Positions 25,193-34,568 are shown, numbered from the stretch's first letter. The stretch: 64,000 nucleotides of DNA from Lachnospiraceae bacterium (GCA_009774615.1 VSOC01000010.1:5862-69861), one strand, 5' to 3'. Numbers and translations are program-made. Notes: generated by a model from the letters alone, not told the origin.

Positions 25193-26176
25193 TCACCCCT
25201 GAAGCAGCCGCAGGAACCCTCTGCGGCTTTCTTCCTGTGCTTCCAGACCGATAATCTTATCCATATTTCTCGCTGGTATCCACGCCTTATTTGCATTAAA
25301 ATAATAATTAATCTGCTTCCAATATTTTTCCGGATATAAAAACAGATAGTACAGACATTTTCTTTCCTTTTCTCCAAGAGGAAGCACCTTTTCATAGGCG
25401 TTGAGCATATCCATTCCCAGAGAAAGACTCCATCCGTGTTTCTCCATTGCCTTGCGCATAAAGCGGTATAAGTCCTCCATCTGCAGCCCTAAGTGCATAC
25501 GGTTGTACTCAATCACGGCAACATAGCCGCTGCCCATAAGGACATGATGCTGATCCAAGTCCCCGTGGCAAAGAAGCCTTGGCTCCTCGCCGCTTTTCCA
25601 CAGACCGGCAATCCCCTGCGCCGCCTCACTGGCCTGCTCGAAAAATGCATTAAAGCTTTTCATCACACACAGTTCAAAATCCGATTTTTTCCGCTTTCCC
25701 CGGATAAATCCCCTTGCCCGCTTCAGTTCCCGGTTATGGCGCTCCATATCCTCCACAGCCAGGCGCGGCAGGATCGAACCCATGTTCCACTCCTTTAAAA
25801 CCTCGATTTTCCGAAGTCTTTCGTGAAGACGGGCAATGGAGGATAAGGCTTCGCAGACCTCTTTTCCATCCTTTAAGCTGCATTCCCGATCCCCGTACCA
25901 GTCCTTTAAGACAAACCGTGTCCCGTCTTCGGAAGTGCTGACCAAGCTTCCTTCCCTGTTTCTGATATATTGATCCGTCTTAAGTCCGGTAAATCCCTGC
26001 AGCTGGCAGAGCACCTGATCCTCAAACTCCAGACGTTTTAATGTTCCCTGATATTCCTTCAGGCTTTTCATTCCCTGATCCGTTTCATATATCCAGACCC
26101 CGCGTCCTCTGCGCACGCCCCTGACCTGAAGCGCATACTGTTTTAATACCTCCTCATATTTATCATTCATCGTCAT
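25193..26176 (-). CDS. CotS-family spore coat protein (kinase fold)
   Basis: Protein of the aminoglycoside-phosphotransferase/choline-kinase fold that includes the spore coat protein CotS. The 327-residue protein has an N-terminal lobe with QGMKSLKEYQGTLKRLEFEDQVL (key part KSLKEYQG), a catalytic-loop-like CHGDLDQHHVL (about 208), and VAVIEYNRMHLGLQMEDLYRF in place of the usual IDFE-type metal loop. Length and the C-terminal FYPEKYWKQINYY segment fit CotS proteins. Whether it has kinase activity is doubtful because the metal-binding Asp is replaced by Glu. Start at 26176 with GGGGGAAG upstream. Confidence 0.85.
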   Translation of the reverse strand: MTMNDKYEEVLKQYALQVRGVRRGRGVWIYETDQGMKSLKEYQGTLKRLEFEDQVLCQLQGFTGLKTDQYIRNREGSLVSTSEDGTRFVLKDWYGDRECSLKDGKEVCEALSSIARLHERLRKIEVLKEWNMGSILPRLAVEDMERHNRELKRARGFIRGKRKKSDFELCVMKSFNAFFEQASEAAQGIAGLWKSGEEPRLLCHGDLDQHHVLMGSGYVAVIEYNRMHLGLQMEDLYRFMRKAMEKHGWSLSLGMDMLNAYEKVLPLGEKERKCLYYLFLYPEKYWKQINYYFNANKAWIPARNMDKIIGLEAQEESRRGFLRLLQG

Positions 26177-26427
26177 GAATCTTCCCCCTTACCCTTCTAT
26201 GTACTCCCAGTGTACGGACACGTTCCTTTTCCGCAAAATGACGTATTATGAACATGCCGCCATCTGGCCATCCTGCGGCTGTCCGAAATCCGGATAAAAA
26301 CCTTTGGCTGGTGCTCTTTTATGGCTACTTCCAAAGTATGAACAGGCAGAGAAGAATATTCTGATCTTTTTTAGAAACTTTTTACTTTACTCAGTTTTTC
26401 TCTAAATTTTTACTTTGATAGAAATTC

Positions 26428-26457
26428 TTGTACAATCCCCCCTCTTTATGCTACAAT
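26428..26457 (+). promoter_or_regulatory. Promoter of rpoN
   Basis: -35 TTGTAC (26428-26433), 18-base spacer, -10 TACAAT (26452-26457). The 378-base gap 26177-26554 otherwise shows only AT-rich sequence and no recognisable RNA. Confidence 0.5.
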
Positions 26458-26554
26458 ACATCTGTACATTTATTTTATTTTTACGAACTATCTACACAGA
26501 TTTTTATAAAAAACACCTAAAAAGCGAAAGAAAAAGAAAGGAGATGCACATTTT

Positions 26555-27958
26555 ATGGAACTGACAACGACCCAGCAGCAGCGCCAGCTCCTGTCCCAGC
26601 AAATGATACAGTCCGCAGGAATCCTCCAGATGACGGCCCAGGAACTTACCACCTACCTTCAGGAAATGGCCCTGGAAAACCCGGTTATGGAAATTCATGA
26701 ATCCTCTGCGTCCAGAGAAAACCCGGACTTTACCTCCTGCCTCCATCAGCGTTCGGTAGAAGAATATCAGTGGCTGAGTGCCTCTGACGAATCCAACCGC
26801 TATTTCTACGAACAGCAGGCGCAGGACGGCGAAAATCCGATTACCTGGAAGTTTCGCAAAACCAACCAGCCGCAGACCCTGGCGGATGCGCTCTGGGAAC
26901 AGCTTGTTTCTATCCCCTTCCGCTCCAAGGATGCAAAAACGCTCAAATACATGCTGGCTTCCCTGGATTCCTGGGGTTATCTGCGGGAACCATTAGACCA
27001 AATCGGCAAAAAATTTGATCAGCCCGAGGATCGGATGGAACTCCTTCTGTCCGTTCTCCAGGCGTTAGACCCGCCCGGTGTGGGGGCAAGGAGTATTTCC
27101 GAATGCCTTTTGCTCCAGCTTAAGCGTCAGACGGAATGCCCCAGCCAGTTAGAATTCATCATCACGGAATGCCTGGATCTCTTAGCGAAAAACCAGATTC
27201 CCGCCATAGCAAAAAAAGCAGGAGTTTCCGTAAAGGAAGCTTCCCGCCTCTGTCAGATTATCCGCAGCTTAAACCCCAAGCCGGGCGCTGCTTATTCCAA
27301 TGAAGATATCTCCCGCTACATCCAGCCGGACATCCTTATCAAGCAAAAACACGGCGAATGTACGGTTACTCTGAACGATTCGCTTTACCCGCAGCTTTCC
27401 ATCAACCAGTACTACCGGCAGCTTTCTAAAACAGCCGAAGAAGATGTCCGGAAATATCTGCTGGAAAAAATACGTCAGGTGGACTGGATACGCACCTGCA
27501 TTGCCCAGAGAAATGATACGCTTTTCCGCACAGCCTCGGCAATAGCCGAACACCAGAAAGACTTTTTTTTACAAGGAAGCCGTGCGCTTAAACCCCTGCG
27601 GCTTTCCGATATCGCAGACAGCTTAGGGCTTCATGAATCCACAGTAAGCCGTGCCGTCCGCAATAAATATTTACAGTGCAGCCACGGCATATTCCCCTTA
27701 AACTACTTTTTCTCCGGCAGCCTGTCCTCGCCCAAAGACAGTGTTTCCTCCTCCGGCAAAGAAGCTGTTTCTGCCGAAGCCGCCAAAACGGCTCTGCGCA
27801 GGCTGATTGAACAGGAGGATAAGGAAAAACCCTGGAGCGACCGGATATTATCCGAAAAACTTGAAGCCCTTGGCGTGCCGATTTCCCGGCGCACCGTAGC
27901 CAAGTACCGTGAAAGCCTGGGAATACCCGATGCCAGCAAAAGAAAAAGCTACAGTTAA
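26555..27958 (+). CDS. rpoN: RNA polymerase sigma-54 factor
   Basis: Alternative sigma factor that needs an AAA+ activator. The 467-residue protein has the Gln-rich region I (TTQQQRQLLSQQMIQSAGIL, then LTTYLQEMALENPVMEI), a core-binding domain (about 90-250, DPPGVGARSISECLLLQL), a helix-turn-helix (LRLSDIADSLGLHESTVSRAVRNKYL, key part GLHESTVSRAVRNKY, about 350), and the RpoN box SRRTVAKYRESLGIP near the C-terminus. Length is normal. GGAG precedes the ATG. No enhancer-binding activator gene is in the window. Confidence 0.97.
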   Translation: MELTTTQQQRQLLSQQMIQSAGILQMTAQELTTYLQEMALENPVMEIHESSASRENPDFTSCLHQRSVEEYQWLSASDESNRYFYEQQAQDGENPITWKFRKTNQPQTLADALWEQLVSIPFRSKDAKTLKYMLASLDSWGYLREPLDQIGKKFDQPEDRMELLLSVLQALDPPGVGARSISECLLLQLKRQTECPSQLEFIITECLDLLAKNQIPAIAKKAGVSVKEASRLCQIIRSLNPKPGAAYSNEDISRYIQPDILIKQKHGECTVTLNDSLYPQLSINQYYRQLSKTAEEDVRKYLLEKIRQVDWIRTCIAQRNDTLFRTASAIAEHQKDFFLQGSRALKPLRLSDIADSLGLHESTVSRAVRNKYLQCSHGIFPLNYFFSGSLSSPKDSVSSSGKEAVSAEAAKTALRRLIEQEDKEKPWSDRILSEKLEALGVPISRRTVAKYRESLGIPDASKRKSYS

Positions 27959-27975
27959 ACGCCGCCGGCATTTAT

Positions 27976-28001
27976 GCTGTCGTTCATACGTTCGCAGCAG
28001 C
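27976..28001. repeat. Dispersed palindromic repeat, copy 9
   Basis: GCTGTCGTT then CATACGTTC then GCAGCAGC, between the convergent rpoN and cca genes. Confidence 0.6.
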
Positions 28002-28024
28002 GTGCAGGAAACGACGCTATTCTC

Positions 28025-29215
28025 TCATCCCTGTTCCGGAAATACCCGCCGCAGCAAAACATCTTTCCTATTTTGCTCCGGATGTTCCAAAACCTCGTCC
28101 AGAAGCCCGGAAAGCACGGTTCCGACCTGTTTTCCGGGCCTCATGCCGCAGTTTAGTAAATCCTTCCCCGTCACAGCCAGATCTTTGAGATAAATACAGT
28201 CCCCCGCCTGCCGAATCTGTCCGGTTAATTCTTTAAGGCGTTCTGTCCCGGAACAGCCCAGGCAAGTCCGAAGACATAAAAGCCGGTCGAACAGTTCCGG
28301 TTCCATCTGGCTCATTGTCCGGCGAATCTCAGCCTTATCTTCTGCAATTTCCCGGTGTATCCACTGCGTCAGCACCGCGGCGGCATCAATCGTTGCATTA
28401 TCCATCTTTAAGTCCTTCAGCACCGAAATCACCGCTTCCCGGTCTTCATTCTTTAAAAATGCCGACCAGCGAACCGCTTTTTCTTCGGGAAGGGACGATG
28501 GGATGCAGAGATTTTTAATGTCAGCCCGATGAAACGCCGCCGACACATAGGGACTGATCCCCAGATCATAAACCTCGCGTATCTGTTCCGGATGGGGGGA
28601 TAAAAGAAGCTTGGTCAGTTCCACCTGAACCCGTTCCCTGCTGACCTTCATCAGATTAGGCGCAATCTTTTCAATCGCCGCCCGGGTCTTTTCTTCAATA
28701 ACAAAACCAAGCTGCGCAGAAAACCTTATCGCCCGCAGAATCCGAAGCGCATCCTCCGTAAAGCGATCCACAGGATTTCCAACACAGCAGATTACCCCTC
28801 TCTGCAGATCCTCCATACCGCCGAAAATATCGACAATCCCGGTTTCATGACGGTAAGCCATCGCATTGACCGTAAAGTCCCGGCGGCAGAGATCTTCTTT
28901 TAAATCCGAAGTAAACGCCACGGACTTCGGGTGCCGCCCGTCTTCATATTCGCCGTCAATGCGGTAGGTCGTTACCTCATAGCCCACATGGTTTTTCATC
29001 ACCGTCACTGTCCCGTGAAGAATCCCGGTATCGACGGTTCGGCGAAAAATTTCCTTTACCTGAAACGGAGAAGCCGAAGTTGTAATATCCCAGTCCCCCG
29101 GCTCCCGCCCCAAAAGGCTGTCGCGGACACAGCCGCCCACGGCATAGGCTTCATATCCACAACTGGTTAATGTTTCGATAATTTCCTCTACTGCCTGCGG
29201 GACAGCAATCCTCAT
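28025..29215 (-). CDS. cca: tRNA nucleotidyltransferase (CCA-adding enzyme)
   Basis: Adds or repairs the 3' CCA of tRNA. The 396-residue class II protein has AYAVGGCVRDSLLGREPGDWDI with the GG and DxD motif (key parts AVGGCVRDSLLG and GDWDITT), ILHGTVTV, CRRDFTVNAMAY, the RFTEDALRILRAIRFSAQLGF motif C region, and helical body. There is no HD domain. GGAGGAAAGCTT precedes the ATG. It follows proS by 27 bases. Since RtcB and a tRNA-like RNA are nearby it may act in the same RNA pool, but this is housekeeping in any case. Confidence 0.95.
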   Translation of the reverse strand: MRIAVPQAVEEIIETLTSCGYEAYAVGGCVRDSLLGREPGDWDITTSASPFQVKEIFRRTVDTGILHGTVTVMKNHVGYEVTTYRIDGEYEDGRHPKSVAFTSDLKEDLCRRDFTVNAMAYRHETGIVDIFGGMEDLQRGVICCVGNPVDRFTEDALRILRAIRFSAQLGFVIEEKTRAAIEKIAPNLMKVSRERVQVELTKLLLSPHPEQIREVYDLGISPYVSAAFHRADIKNLCIPSSLPEEKAVRWSAFLKNEDREAVISVLKDLKMDNATIDAAAVLTQWIHREIAEDKAEIRRTMSQMEPELFDRLLCLRTCLGCSGTERLKELTGQIRQAGDCIYLKDLAVTGKDLLNCGMRPGKQVGTVLSGLLDEVLEHPEQNRKDVLLRRVFPEQG

Positions 29216-29242
29216 AAGCTTTCCTCCCGATGATTACGATGA

Positions 29243-30676
29243 TTAATAAGCCTTGCCCCAGTAAACCATCTTCTTTGCCGGCTTCCCGCAGCACACACAG
29301 GTCGCGGCAATCTCTTCCTGCTCAAACGGCATACAGCGGGAGGTTGCTCCTGCCTCCTCTTTAATCTTCTCCTCGCAGGTCAGATCTCCGCACCACATCG
29401 CCTTAACAAAGCCCGGCTTTTCATTCACTGTCTTTACAAAGCTGTCCCAGTCCGCAGCAATATAGGTGTGCGAATCCCTGTGTGCCTTTGCCCTTTCAAG
29501 CATATCGTTCTGAATAACATCCAGCATCCTGCCAACCTCTTCTTCCAGATGCTCCAGAGATACCATCGTCTTTTCATGTGTATCCCGGCGCACAAGCACA
29601 GCCTGGTTCGCTTCCATATCCTTCGGCCCGATTTCCACACGAAGCGGAATTCCCCGCATCTCACACTCGCTGAACTTCCATCCCGGACTCTTCTCAGAAT
29701 CGTCAACCTTAACGCTGAACGCAGACAGTCTTTCCTTCAGTTCCCATGCCTTATCCAGCACGCCTTCCTTCTGCTGCTGGATCGGAATAATAATCACCTG
29801 CGTCGGCGAAATCCTCGGCGGCAGCACCAGGCCGTTATCGTCGCCGTGCACCATAATCAGCGCACCGATAATTCGGGTAGAAAGCCCCCAGGAAGTCTGA
29901 TGAACATACTTTAAAGTATTGTCCTTATCGGCAAACTGAATTTCAAAAGCCCTGGCAAATCCGTCGCCGAAGTTATGGCTGGTGCCGGACTGAAGAGCCT
30001 TTCCGTCGTGCATCAGCGCTTCGATTGTGTAGGTAGATTCTGCACCGGCAAACTTCTCCTTATCTGTCTTCTGTCCCTTAATTACCGGAATCGCCAGAAC
30101 CTCCTCGCAGAAATCCGCATAGACGTTTAACATCTGGATGGTTCTCTCCTCGGCTTCCCGGGCAGTTGCATGGGCGGTATGACCCTCCTGCCATAAAAAC
30201 TCCCGGGAGCGGAGGAAGGGCCTGGTTGTCTTTTCCCAGCGGACAACCGAACACCACTGATTGTACACCCTGGGCAGATCGCGGTAGGAATGAATATCCC
30301 CGGCATAAAAATCACAGAACAGTGTTTCCGAGGTCGGCCTTACACAGAGCCTCTCCTGAAGGGGTTCTAAGCCGCCGTGTGTTACCCAGGCAACCTCCGG
30401 CGCAAACCCTTCCACATGATCCTTTTCTTTCTGTAAAAGTCCCTCCGGAATAAACATGGGCATGCAGACATTCTGTACCCCGACTTCTTTAAATCGGCGA
30501 TCCAGTTCATGCTGAATATTCTCCCAGATAGCATAACCCGCAGGCTTAATCACCATACAGCCCTTTACGCTTGCATAGTCGCATAACTCCGCCTTTTTTA
30601 CCACATCCGTATACCACTGGGCAAAATCCACATCCATGGATGTAATTGCCTCCACCATCTTCTTTTCCTTTGCCAT
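29243..30676 (-). CDS. proS: Prolyl-tRNA synthetase (archaeal/eukaryote-like type)
   Basis: Class II aminoacyl-tRNA synthetase. The 477-residue protein is of the short type without the bacterial editing insert: the class II core has VCMPMFIPEGLLQKEKDHVEGF (key part MPMFIPEGLLQKE), RPTSETLFCDFY (motif 1/2), RWEKTTRPFLRSREFLWQEGHTAHA (motif 2; key part TRPFLRSREFLWQEG), GDNGLVLPPRISP-type motif 3, and a C-terminal zinc-type Cys cluster CVCCGKPAKKMVYWGKAY. This form occurs in many Firmicutes. ATG at 30676 follows AGGAAGACAG. No T-box is seen upstream. It follows a PTS IIA gene at 55 bases. Confidence 0.97.
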   Translation of the reverse strand: MAKEKKMVEAITSMDVDFAQWYTDVVKKAELCDYASVKGCMVIKPAGYAIWENIQHELDRRFKEVGVQNVCMPMFIPEGLLQKEKDHVEGFAPEVAWVTHGGLEPLQERLCVRPTSETLFCDFYAGDIHSYRDLPRVYNQWCSVVRWEKTTRPFLRSREFLWQEGHTAHATAREAEERTIQMLNVYADFCEEVLAIPVIKGQKTDKEKFAGAESTYTIEALMHDGKALQSGTSHNFGDGFARAFEIQFADKDNTLKYVHQTSWGLSTRIIGALIMVHGDDNGLVLPPRISPTQVIIIPIQQQKEGVLDKAWELKERLSAFSVKVDDSEKSPGWKFSECEMRGIPLRVEIGPKDMEANQAVLVRRDTHEKTMVSLEHLEEEVGRMLDVIQNDMLERAKAHRDSHTYIAADWDSFVKTVNEKPGFVKAMWCGDLTCEEKIKEEAGATSRCMPFEQEEIAATCVCCGKPAKKMVYWGKAY

Positions 30677-30731
30677 AATCTGTCTTCCTTTCTGATTTTG
30701 TACTCTCTTGTCCCATTCTTTTATTTTATCC

Positions 30732-31271
30732 TTATTTTCTGCAGGCCAGCAAATCTTCCATCTCCTTCTTTTTCCCATAGCCCAGAACCCTGATTCTCGG
30801 GAATAAATAGACATTGGACACTAATACGGCTACGGTTGTATTATACCCGGCTGCTTCAATCTTTGCCCGGTCAAACTTTAACAATGGCTGACCGGCTTTC
30901 ACCTTCTCTCCGGCTTTTACAAGCGCCGTAAGGAAAGCTCCATTCAGTTCTACCGTATTTATCCCCACATGGATCAGAACTTCTACGCCGCCCTCATCGC
31001 TGGTCAGCCCGACGGCGTGCCTGGTTTCAAAAAGTGCCGACACCTCCCCGTCAAAAGGTGCCAGAACGATTTCTTTCTCCGGCCGGATGCCCACGCCCGG
31101 CCCAAGCATCCCGTAGGCAAAGGTGACATCCGGAATTTCGGTCAGAGGAATAACATCCCCCTCTACCGGACAGGCTACCCGATATATTCGTTCCGGCTCC
31201 GAAAGTTCGGACTCTGCTCCAAACTCTTCCCACTCATCCCATTTTTCTGCTTTCTTTCCTTCTTCTTTCAA
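30732..31271 (-). CDS. PTS glucose-type IIA domain protein (stand-alone)
   Basis: Phosphocarrier of the glucose-family phosphotransferase system, or a regulator that uses its fold. About 150 residues carry the IIA-Glc pattern: GMLGPGVGIRP, ALFETRHAVGLTSDEGGVEV, LIHVGINTVELNGA (active-site His in LIHVG; the second His in TRHAVG). A short acidic N-terminal part precedes it. No IIB or IIC domain follows, so it must work with other permeases. The start is uncertain: a TTG at 31271 has GGGGG ten bases upstream; a TTG at 31310 has none. It heads an odd operon with proS and cca. Confidence 0.88.
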   Translation of the reverse strand: MKEEGKKAEKWDEWEEFGAESELSEPERIYRVACPVEGDVIPLTEIPDVTFAYGMLGPGVGIRPEKEIVLAPFDGEVSALFETRHAVGLTSDEGGVEVLIHVGINTVELNGAFLTALVKAGEKVKAGQPLLKFDRAKIEAAGYNTTVAVLVSNVYLFPRIRVLGYGKKKEMEDLLACRK

Positions 31272-31359
31272 GTGATCAAGCCCCCTTTCTCCAACCAAAG
31301 TTACGAGCAATGCAAAATCCCAATACCGATGGGAGTTCCTAACCGGTTAAAAACAAGTT

Positions 31360-31387
31360 AAAAAAAGGAAGATCCGGGAAATCTTCC
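31360..31387 (-). terminator. Terminator of the lacI-type gene
   Basis: On the minus strand GGAAGAT pairs with ATCTTCC around TTCCCGG and is followed by TTTTTTT. It separates the sucrose module from the IIA-proS-cca genes. Confidence 0.93.
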
Positions 31388-31424
31388 CTTTCTTCCTTCA
31401 TCATAATCGAATTCTTCTCAGGAA

Positions 31425-32420
31425 TCAAGCAAATTCTTCATTTGTCGTTCCTCTGCGGACAATCTCATAGCCCAGCATCATATGGCGCAGGTGCTGGCGC
31501 TTGCCGTCTACCATGGAAAGCAGCATCTGCGCCGCCTCTAACCCGCTGGTGCGGTAGTAAAACTTTGCGGTCGTCAGCTTCGGATCTACAATCTCCGTCA
31601 TCTGATTGCTGCCCACACTACACACCTTGATATCCTCCGGAATCCGTTTGCCGATTTCCTTTAAGTACATCACAGCCCCCACGGCAAGGCTTGCCGTAGA
31701 ACAGAATACACCGTCCAGATCCGGTTTTTTCAGCAGAAGTTCTTTCATCTTCTCCTGGCCGGACTCGATGGTAAACCCGGCTTCAAGCGACGGAACCTCT
31801 TCACTGTTTAAACCTCTCTCTTTTAGTGCGGCCTTTACTCCGCGGGTTCGTTCGGCTCCCACAGCTCTGTCCCTGTCCGTCACATAAAGACATCCCGGAT
31901 GTATACAGCCGGACTCTAAAAGCACGCCCATCATATCCTTTGCCGCGTGAAAATCATCATGGTAAACACAGTCATATTCTGCCACAAGCTGACCCACAAT
32001 CACTACAGGAACTTTCAGACCTTTAAGCAAATCAACATGCTTTTTGGAAACCAGAGAGGCGATATAAATCACCCCGTCAATCTGGCTGGTTCCAAACATC
32101 TCCAGGTAATCCAGTTCCTGCTTCGGATCATTGTCCGTATTGGCAAGGAGCAGGTGATAGCCGCGCTCATAGAGGACTGCACTGATACCGCTGACAATCC
32201 GGGCCACCGTACTCGAACTGATATTCGGCACAATCACCCCAATCTGATAACTCTTTTTTGTCCGGAGAGTCCGGGCATATTCGGAAGGAACATACCCGGT
32301 TTCTTCAATGATTTCTTTAATTTTTTTCCGCTTTTCCTCGCTTAAGCTTCCCCCGTTCAAATACCGGGAAATCGCGGCACTTGAAACCCCCGCCATCTTT
32401 GCGATTTCACTGATTGTCAT
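31425..32420 (-). CDS. LacI family transcriptional regulator
   Basis: DNA-binding repressor. The 331-residue protein has an N-terminal helix-turn-helix (TISEIAKMAGVSSAAISRYL, about 1-20) and hinge GYVPSEYARTLRTKKS, then a periplasmic-binding-protein-like sugar domain. It lies immediately downstream of a GH13 sucrose-type enzyme whose promoter overlaps a LacI-type palindrome, so it is probably a ScrR-like sucrose repressor that controls that gene and itself. The actual effector is inferred. Gap to the enzyme gene is 85 bases. Confidence 0.93.
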   Translation of the reverse strand: MTISEIAKMAGVSSAAISRYLNGGSLSEEKRKKIKEIIEETGYVPSEYARTLRTKKSYQIGVIVPNISSSTVARIVSGISAVLYERGYHLLLANTDNDPKQELDYLEMFGTSQIDGVIYIASLVSKKHVDLLKGLKVPVVIVGQLVAEYDCVYHDDFHAAKDMMGVLLESGCIHPGCLYVTDRDRAVGAERTRGVKAALKERGLNSEEVPSLEAGFTIESGQEKMKELLLKKPDLDGVFCSTASLAVGAVMYLKEIGKRIPEDIKVCSVGSNQMTEIVDPKLTTAKFYYRTSGLEAAQMLLSMVDGKRQHLRHMMLGYEIVRRGTTNEEFA

Positions 32421-32505
32421 TTCTCTTCCTCGTCACTGCTCAATCTCGCTGCCAATCCTTTTATTTTCTTGATAAACGCCTGCGTCCGGTCCTTTTCGCG
32501 TCAAC

Positions 32506-34362
32506 TTAAAGCCCGCTTCCAAATTTCTTATATAACCACCAGATTCCGTAAGCGGGAATCTGTACGCCCTTGGCTTCCATCACGGCTCCGGTCAGAAGAT
32601 CCGTGTATTCGCCGTCATCCTCATTAATCCAGGCTACCTTATCCTGTCCGCTGAAGTTAAACAGGGCAATCAGCTTCTCCCCGTTCAGCCAGCGGCCAAC
32701 GCCAAGGATGGCATCGTCCCAGGTATCTAAGGTCCACACGTCCGCCTGTCCGTCAAATACCGGATACTTTGCACGGATTTCCTCCATCATGCCCAGAGTT
32801 TCAAAAATCTGGTTCTGAATCGTTCCCTTTTCCTTGCGTTCCTCGGCGCGATCCCACTGGAAGCGCCCCCGGTGAATATAGCGTGAATCCTGGCACTTAT
32901 CCGGATCTTCATGGTAGGAATAATCATTTAACTGGCCAATCTCGTCGCCGCTGTAAAGCACCGGAATACCCGACTGGACAAACATATAGCCGTGAAGCAT
33001 AATATCAAAGCGGACAGCCTGCTCTAAAGCACCTTCATTCTGCTCCCAGGAAGCTTTCTCGATACCGCACAGAGAAGCCGTCGTCCCGCAGAGCCGGGCA
33101 TCGCCGGAGGTCGGATCGGAATTATACAGTTCCCCGCGTCCAAAAGCTTCCGGATACTGACCGGTAAGGAAATCATTCAGGTACTTTTTATGCGGAACTT
33201 CCAGGCAGTCAAACTGCTTTAAGTAATCATAGTCCAGACCCCATCCAATATCGTCATGGCAGCGCAGATAATTTAAAAATACATATTCTTTCGGCAGTTT
33301 GCTTACGATATCCATCTGGCGGCGCAGAAGCCTTACATCGGCTGTCGCCACGGTGTGCCAGGTGCTGGCCATGGTCGTTACATTATAAAGCATATGGCAC
33401 TCCGGCTTTTCCACAGAACCAAAGTAAGGAACTACCTTGGAAGGCTCCATAACCACCTCGCCCAGAAGAATAACCGCCGGGCACACAATCTCACAGATCA
33501 TACGCATCATACGCACGATATTATGAACCTCCGGGAGGTTGCGGCAGTTCGTTCCCAAAACCTTCCAGATATAGGGTACTGCATCTATACGGATAATGTC
33601 AATACCTTTATTGGTAAGATTTAACATATTGTAGACCATTTCATTAAAAACAGTCGGGTTCCAGTAATTTAAGTCCCACTGGTACGGATAAAAAGTGGTC
33701 ATCACAAACTTATTCATATCCGCAAGCCAGGTGAAATTTCCCGGAGCCGTCGTGGGGAATACCTGGGGAACCGTCTTTTCAAACTGTGCAGGAAGATCAT
33801 AATTATCATAAAAATAATACCGCCGCATATACTCCGGATCGCCCTGTCTTGCCCTTCTTGCCCATTCATGATCCTCGGAAGTATGGTTCATCACAAAGTC
33901 CAGGCAGATACTGATTCCCTCTTCACGGCAGCAATCCGCCAGATCCTCTAAGTCCTTCATGGTTCCTAATTCCGGCTGCACTTTACGGAAGTCAGCAACC
34001 GCATAGCCCCCGTCATTTCTGCCCTTGGGCGACTCTAAAAGAGGCATCAGATGAAGATAATTCACATTACATGACTTGATATAGTCCAGCTTTTCTTCCA
34101 CGCCCTTTAAATTTCCGGCAAAGGCGTCCACGTACATCATCATTCCTAAAAGATCATTTTTCTTATACCAGTCCGGATGCTTTTCCCTCTTCCGATCCAG
34201 CTTCTTTAAGTCAGCTTTCCGGTTCTTATACCACTCCCAGAGCTGATCGCACAGCTCTTCAAACGCATCCATCCGGTTCTGATAAAGTTCACAGTACAAC
34301 CACTTTAATTCGTCATAGTGTCTGGCAAAGCGCTGCTCAAATTCCTTGGTCTTTTTTTCCAT
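32506..34362 (-). CDS. GH13 sucrose-active enzyme (amylosucrase/sucrose hydrolase type)
   Basis: The 618-residue protein has the amylosucrase-group layout of GH13: a helical N-terminal domain (1-85), then the barrel with DFVMNHTSEDHEWA (about 157), FYPYQWDLNYWNP, GIDIIRIDAVPYIWK (nucleophile Asp), VILLGEVV (acid/base Glu), and LRCHDDIGWG (third Asp). GTNCRNLPEVH is a marker of the amylosucrase-like subfamily. It may hydrolyse sucrose or transfer glucose; the sequence does not settle which. No signal peptide is present, so it acts on intracellular substrate. It is transcribed with the LacI gene and has an operator overlapping its promoter. Confidence 0.9.
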   Translation of the reverse strand: MEKKTKEFEQRFARHYDELKWLYCELYQNRMDAFEELCDQLWEWYKNRKADLKKLDRKREKHPDWYKKNDLLGMMMYVDAFAGNLKGVEEKLDYIKSCNVNYLHLMPLLESPKGRNDGGYAVADFRKVQPELGTMKDLEDLADCCREEGISICLDFVMNHTSEDHEWARRARQGDPEYMRRYYFYDNYDLPAQFEKTVPQVFPTTAPGNFTWLADMNKFVMTTFYPYQWDLNYWNPTVFNEMVYNMLNLTNKGIDIIRIDAVPYIWKVLGTNCRNLPEVHNIVRMMRMICEIVCPAVILLGEVVMEPSKVVPYFGSVEKPECHMLYNVTTMASTWHTVATADVRLLRRQMDIVSKLPKEYVFLNYLRCHDDIGWGLDYDYLKQFDCLEVPHKKYLNDFLTGQYPEAFGRGELYNSDPTSGDARLCGTTASLCGIEKASWEQNEGALEQAVRFDIMLHGYMFVQSGIPVLYSGDEIGQLNDYSYHEDPDKCQDSRYIHRGRFQWDRAEERKEKGTIQNQIFETLGMMEEIRAKYPVFDGQADVWTLDTWDDAILGVGRWLNGEKLIALFNFSGQDKVAWINEDDGEYTDLLTGAVMEAKGVQIPAYGIWWLYKKFGSGL

Positions 34363-34390
34363 GCGTTAATCTCCCCTGCTTCCTGTTTTA

Positions 34391-34439
34391 TTGTAATCGA
34401 TTTCAACAAAAATTATAACACACCTAAAAAGAAACTCAA
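34391..34439 (-). promoter_or_regulatory. Promoter with LacI/CcpA-type operator for the sucrose module
   Basis: Minus-strand -35 TTGAGT (34439-34434), 16-base spacer, -10 TATAAT (34417-34412). Just downstream, TTGAAATCGATTACAA (34406-34391) contains TGAAATCGATTACA, a full match to the cre pattern TGNAANCGNTNNCA, also suited to a ScrR-type repressor. A site just after the -10 would block transcription. Confidence 0.75.
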
Positions 34440-34451
34440 TATCCGAACTCA

Positions 34452-34493
34452 ACAAAAGGACAGGAAAAATTTGTGCAAATTCTCCTGTCCTTT
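34452..34493 (-). terminator. Terminator of the rtcB-slipin transcript
   Basis: On the minus strand AAAGGACAGGA pairs with TCCTGTCCTTT across a 19-base interior and is followed by TTTTGTT. It lies about 75 bases after the slipin stop and ends the RNA-repair-like operon. Confidence 0.8.
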
Positions 34494-34568
34494 ACGGCAT
34501 TTCACTATTATTTCTATTTTTTACGGTCAATCCAGTGCTTATCTTTGGTGGGTTTTTGGTATTCTGCC

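Noticed and set aside
30677..30731. T-box leader for prolyl-tRNA synthetase
   Set aside because: The gap to the IIA gene is too short and lacks the T-box sequence and specifier hairpin.
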